The notes under the pieces were generated by a model that made no database searches, had not been told where the DNA came from, and saw nothing but the letters and a program-made list of their open reading frames with translations. This document shows positions 60,747 to 64,000 of a DNA stretch of 64,000 bases, in pieces; the first letter of the stretch is position 1, and every line of letters begins with the position of its first letter. The stretch spans positions 170,809-234,808 of the forward strand of contig NYMS01000058.1 of assembly GCA_002529455.1 (NCBI GenBank), given 5' to 3'. A program made the position numbers and the translations under genes. This DNA is from Glycomyces fuscus (GTDB taxonomy: Bacteria; Actinomycetota; Actinomycetes; Streptosporangiales; Streptosporangiaceae).

Positions 60747-62633
60747 TCAGGTGACCGGACGCACCCGGAAGGACTGTCCGCCGCCGCTCCCGCAGGGCTG
60801 CTGGGACAGGCGTGCCCCGTCCGCGTCGCCGTCCAGGGTCAGGCACTTGCCGCTGTGCCGGGCCACGAACCTGTGGGTGCCGTCGGAGAGCCGCTCGGGG
60901 CGCCACTGCTGGTTGGCGGCGCCGACGTAGCCCCACAGGTGGACGGGCGCACCGTCGGCGGTGGCCCCGGGGCCGCCGTCCACGTCCCACACCGCGCCCG
61001 CGTACCGGTTCAGGACCCGGTGGTGGCCGTCGCCGGTGGACAGGAACCTCCAGGTCTGGTTGGCCTGTCCGGGCGAGCCGCACGCCCACTGCTGGAGGCC
61101 GGTGCCGTCACCGGTGCCCCAGTCGGCGGCGTCCAGGCACCTGCCGCTGTCGGCGCCGACCACCTGGTAGGGGGTGTCCGGGGTGATGGTGCCGCCCGGC
61201 TCGCCGCCGTCCGGCGACCAGGTGAAGGTGGCCACCGCTCCGGCGGGGAGGGTGTAGGAGAGGGAGGCGCCGCCCTCGGTGATCGAGAAGGTGCGGGAGC
61301 CGGAGGCGGTGTTGGTCACGTAGGCGGCACGGCTGCCGTCGGGGTTCTCGAACACGACGTTGCGCACCCCGGAGCCCTCGCCGGTGGAGCCGATGCGGAC
61401 GGCACCGGCGTCGACGAACCTGGTCAGATGGCCGAGCACGTAGTACTCCGCGCCTCGCGTGACGTCGGTCCCGTCGATCTCCACGACACCGTTGCACCGC
61501 TCCTCGCAGTGGCCCTGGTGGGGGCCGCCGTTCTCGTCCAGGGCGAGGTTCCACAGGACGGTCGTCTCCCCGCCGTGGCGCATGTTGCGCACGACCAGGT
61601 TCTCGGAGTGCCAGCGCAGGGTGTCGGCGAAGGTCGACGCGGGGTCGGCGCTGTCGGTGCCGGAGCACTCGGTGAAGAACACGCGCTTGCCCGCGTCGAC
61701 GATCCGCTGCTGGGCCTCGGGCCGGCCTCCGTAGCAGTGGAACGCGGCTCCCCGGACCCGGTCTGTCCCCCGGGTGGCCTCGAAGACCTCCAGCGGGTAG
61801 TCGGCGCGGTCCCAGTTGTGGTCGTAGGAGTACAGGTCCGTGTCCAGGCCCGCGTCGTCCAGGGCCCCGTCCAGCACGCGGAGGAAGGCGGCCTGCTCCT
61901 GGGCGGACATGCTCGTGGAGGGGTAGGAGGTGGCGAACAGGGGCTCGTTCTGGACCGTGAGGTCGGCCAGCTCGATCCCCTCGTCGCCGTAGGCCTCGAC
62001 GGCCGAGACGAGGTAGTCGGCGTAGTCGCCGTAGTGGGCCGGGTCCAGGCCGCCTCCGTTGAGCGAGCCGCCGGTCTTCATCCACGCGGGCGGCGACCAG
62101 GGGCTGCCCATGAACCGGATGTCGGGGTTGATCTCCAGGGCCTGCCGGAGGACGGGGATGATCTCCCGCCGGTCGCGGTCGATGCCGAAGCTCCCGGGGA
62201 CGTCCTCATAGGTGTAGGGGGACCCGGCGTTGAAGTCGGTGCCGCCCAGGGGCTGGCGGAGGTAGTTGAGCCCGATCCCGTCGCCGTCGCGGGAGAAGAG
62301 CGACTCCATCAGGGCGTCGCGCTCCTGCTGGGGGAGCGAGCCGATGAGGTGGGCCGAGGCCTCGGTCACCGAGGCGCCGGCCCCGGTGAAGCGCTGGAAC
62401 CGCTGCCCGGGGTCGACCGCGATGTCGGTCTCCTCCCCGGCGGAGGTGAAGGGGACCTCGCCCCGGGGCTCCAGGGCGCTGGCGCCGTCCGCCGTGGTGA
62501 CCCAGACCCGGGCGGTGGGCTCGGCGGCCCGGGCGGGGGCGGCGGTGCCCAGGAGGAGGGCCGGCCCGAGGGCGAGCGCGCCGGCCGCGGCCAGCGCCCT
62601 GAGGGCGGGGCGGCGTGTGGTGGGGGGTGCCAT
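60747..62633 (-). CDS. Secreted GH30 glycosidase with C-terminal ricin-type lectin domain
   Basis: 628 residues from the ATG at 62633 (GGGAGA 5 nt upstream). Signal peptide (ALRALAAAGALALGPALLLG, ending APARA). The GH30 barrel begins QRFQRFTGAGASVTEASAHL; FMGSPWSPPAWMKTGGSLNG, the acid/base Glu230 in LTVQNEP and the nucleophile Glu322 in FFTECSG are conserved, and a beta side domain follows to ~470. Residues ~490-628 are a ricin B-type carbohydrate-binding trefoil with LQQWACG, NQTWRF and NQQWRPE repeats. GH30 enzymes of this kind cleave beta-1,6-glucan or glucosylceramide-type links. It is divergent from a TetR gene with paired operators, the probable control. Confidence 0.92.
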   Translation of the reverse strand: MAPPTTRRPALRALAAAGALALGPALLLGTAAPARAAEPTARVWVTTADGASALEPRGEVPFTSAGEETDIAVDPGQRFQRFTGAGASVTEASAHLIGSLPQQERDALMESLFSRDGDGIGLNYLRQPLGGTDFNAGSPYTYEDVPGSFGIDRDRREIIPVLRQALEINPDIRFMGSPWSPPAWMKTGGSLNGGGLDPAHYGDYADYLVSAVEAYGDEGIELADLTVQNEPLFATSYPSTSMSAQEQAAFLRVLDGALDDAGLDTDLYSYDHNWDRADYPLEVFEATRGTDRVRGAAFHCYGGRPEAQQRIVDAGKRVFFTECSGTDSADPASTFADTLRWHSENLVVRNMRHGGETTVLWNLALDENGGPHQGHCEERCNGVVEIDGTDVTRGAEYYVLGHLTRFVDAGAVRIGSTGEGSGVRNVVFENPDGSRAAYVTNTASGSRTFSITEGGASLSYTLPAGAVATFTWSPDGGEPGGTITPDTPYQVVGADSGRCLDAADWGTGDGTGLQQWACGSPGQANQTWRFLSTGDGHHRVLNRYAGAVWDVDGGPGATADGAPVHLWGYVGAANQQWRPERLSDGTHRFVARHSGKCLTLDGDADGARLSQQPCGSGGGQSFRVRPVT

Positions 62634-62751
62634 CGTCTCTCCCGTACGTCGATGCGGGTGGTGTGCTGCCGAAGTGATGGACGGGGCGGTGCCGCCGCGA
62701 CCGCTCCCACGACCGTGACGCGGCGGTGCCACGCAGTGATGAAAGCACACT

Positions 62752-62809
62752 TACCAAGTGATCGGTAGGTACCTTCGCGCATGTGTTGACCGAGTACTCG
62801 GTAGGTACT
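62752..62809. promoter_or_regulatory. Two direct operator-like repeats between the GH30 and TetR genes
   Basis: ACCAAGTGATCGGTAGGTACC (from 62753, first 20 bases conserved) and its second copy from 62789 agree at about 17 of 21 positions with a 36-bp period. The second contains a perfect 14-bp palindrome ACCGAGTACTCGGT (62789-62802). The first overlaps a CACTT-ACC-AAGTG dyad (62748-62760). Both lie in the only AT-rich part of the divergent region and fit TetR-dimer sites. Confidence 0.7.
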
Positions 62810-62847
62810 GGTGGGACCGGACCGGGAAGGGGCGGCGCGGACCGCCC

Positions 62848-62853
62848 TAGACT
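62848..62853 (+). promoter_or_regulatory. -10-like TAGACT before the TetR gene (leaderless candidate)
   Basis: TAGACT is followed by 7 nt and the GTG at 62861. Confidence 0.5.
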
Positions 62854-62860
62854 GCTGCGG

Positions 62861-63499
62861 GTGACGACGAAAAGGCCGGGGGACGGGACGAGGGCGCGCG
62901 GAACGCGTGCCTCCAGGGAGGAGCGCAGGGCGGACATCCTGCGGACCGCGATGGAGGCCTTCGCCACCCGCGGCTACAACAACGCCTCCCTCGCGGAGAT
63001 CTCCGAGCGGGTCGGCCTCACCCAGGCCGGGGTCCTGCACTACTTCCCGTCCAAGGCGGACCTGCTCACCGGGGTCCTGGACCTGCGCGACGCCTCCGAC
63101 CTGGAGGAGCTCGGGGAGGACCGCCCCCGCGGAACGGCCTTCCTGCGCCACCTGGTGGACACCGTCCGGCGCAACACCGCCCGCGAGGGGATCGTGCGCC
63201 TGTACGCGGTGCTCTCCGCCGAGAGCGTCACCGAGGGCCACCCCGCGCAGGCGTTCTTCCGGAGCCGCTACGAGGGGCTGCGCGCGATGCTGACCGAGGC
63301 GCTGGACGAGGCGCGCGACCTCGGCGAGGTCCCCGGCGGCCTGGACAGCGCCACCGTCGCCGCCAGCGTCATCGCCGTGATGGACGGCCTCCAGGTGCAG
63401 TGGCTGCTGGCTCCGGACACCGTCGACATGGCCGCCGCCGCCGAGCAGGCGATCAGCCGCCTGGTCGGTGTCGACCTGGCCCCGCGGGACGCCGTCTAG
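62861..63499 (+). CDS. TetR-family regulator divergent from the GH30 gene
   Basis: 212 residues from the GTG at 62861. Helix-turn-helix SLAEISERVGLTQAGVLHYF, preceded by REERRADILRTAMEAFATRG. The ligand-binding part (EGIVRLYAVLSAESVTEGHP, FFRSRYEGLRAMLTEAL, VIAVMDGLQVQWLL) belongs to the TetR C-terminal group common in actinobacterial sugar or stress regulators. It probably binds the repeated sites at 62752-62809 and represses both itself and the glycosidase. A truncated transposase begins 13 bp after its stop. Confidence 0.92.
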   Translation: MTTKRPGDGTRARGTRASREERRADILRTAMEAFATRGYNNASLAEISERVGLTQAGVLHYFPSKADLLTGVLDLRDASDLEELGEDRPRGTAFLRHLVDTVRRNTAREGIVRLYAVLSAESVTEGHPAQAFFRSRYEGLRAMLTEALDEARDLGEVPGGLDSATVAASVIAVMDGLQVQWLLAPDTVDMAAAAEQAISRLVGVDLAPRDAV

Positions 63500-63512
63500 T
63501 ACTCCAGTGTGA

Positions 63513-64000
63513 CTTCGCGATCTTGTCGCGGGCCGGTTCAGCCGGGTTGAACCGCGGAGGACGGCCCGTGCCTATCTGCTCGGGCTGCTGTCGCGTACCG
63601 AGCGGAAGAACTGCTGGCAGCTGGCCGAACAGGCCGGCTTGGCCCAGCCGGGTCCGATGCAGCGCCTGCTGCGCTACGCCCGCTGGGACGCCGACGCCGT
63701 CCGTGACGATATCCGGGCCTACGCCGTCGAACACCTCGGCACCGAGGGCGCGGTGCTGATCGTGGACGAGACCGGCTTCGTGAAGAAGGGCCGCGCCTCG
63801 GCGGGCGTCCAGCGCCAGTACACCGGCACCGCCGGGCGCGTTGAGAACTCCCAGGTCGGCGTCTTCCTCGCCCTGGCCACCAGCCGGGGACGGGCCCTGA
63901 TCGACCGCCGCCTCTACCTGCCCGAGCAGTCCTGGTGCACCGATCCCGAACGCCGCCGGGTGGCCGGGATACCCGACGAAGTCCGGTTCGCGACCAAGCC
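63513..64000 (+). pseudogene. IS701-family transposase, 5'-truncated and cut by the window end
   Basis: The frame opens after an in-frame TGA at 63510-63512 and reads LRDLVAGRFSRVEPRRTARA, then YLLGLLSRTERKNCWQLAEQ and LIVDETGFVKKGRASAGVQR, containing the first catalytic Asp of the DDE domain, then QYTGTAGRVENSQVGVFLAL and RRLYLPEQSW. These are characteristic of IS701-family transposases. About the first 20 residues and a start codon are missing, so the element is decayed or truncated at its left end; no terminal inverted repeat can be recognised here. The right part lies outside the window. Confidence 0.8.

Overview
The window is very GC-rich, uses many GTG and TTG starts, and carries actinobacterial markers: mycothiol S-conjugate amidase, a PIN-PhoH protein, DUF6542, DUF4245, DUF4307, DUF3060, RNHCP and DUF1707 proteins, and several Ser/Thr kinases. 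Together with a hydroxyectoine gene this suggests a Nocardiopsis-like or related Streptosporangiales/Streptomycetales actinomycete. The genus is an inference; no rRNA or other species marker is present.

Layout. (1) 1-10163 is a chromosomal conjugation/type IV secretion-like locus on the minus strand: TcpC-like protein, small TcpD-like membrane protein, a 1442-residue TcpE-like/ParA-like fusion and a VirB4-like ATPase that runs off the left edge. A secreted HNH nuclease gene and a lone plus-strand ectD (ectoine hydroxylase) lie between the fusion gene and the VirB4 gene. (2) 10650-63499 is mostly housekeeping. A backbone of ychF, DUF6542, xseB/xseA, lipid-droplet-type protein, ispH, DUF4245, glpX, fumC, phoH, isoprenyl transferase, DUF255, mca, DUF4307, greA and metB follows, in mirror order, the Mycobacterium tuberculosis Rv1112-Rv1079 block. 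Between these sit lineage-specific genes: a MerR-thioredoxin operon, an ABC exporter, tandem RNHCP proteins, two receptor-type Ser/Thr kinases (one divergent from a sigma factor), a SCO7613-type multispan protein, tandem transglycosylase-like genes, a FIST protein divergent from a MoxR/vWA pair, and a GntR pair. (3) At the right end a secreted GH30-ricin-lectin glucanase is divergent from a TetR regulator across two operator-like repeats, and a 5'-truncated IS701-type transposase directly follows the TetR gene and runs off the edge.

Most relevant oddities. Tandem SLT-like cell-wall genes, of which the first carries a 31-bp internal deletion that by chance opens one reading frame through both genes. 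The TcpE-ParA fusion has a Walker A without its usual lysine and three copies of a short peptide in its linker. Good hairpin terminators separate most convergent gene pairs, and a TAnnnT hexamer recurs 6-8 nt before the start codon of nine genes, consistent with leaderless transcription. No tRNA, rRNA or CRISPR array was seen.
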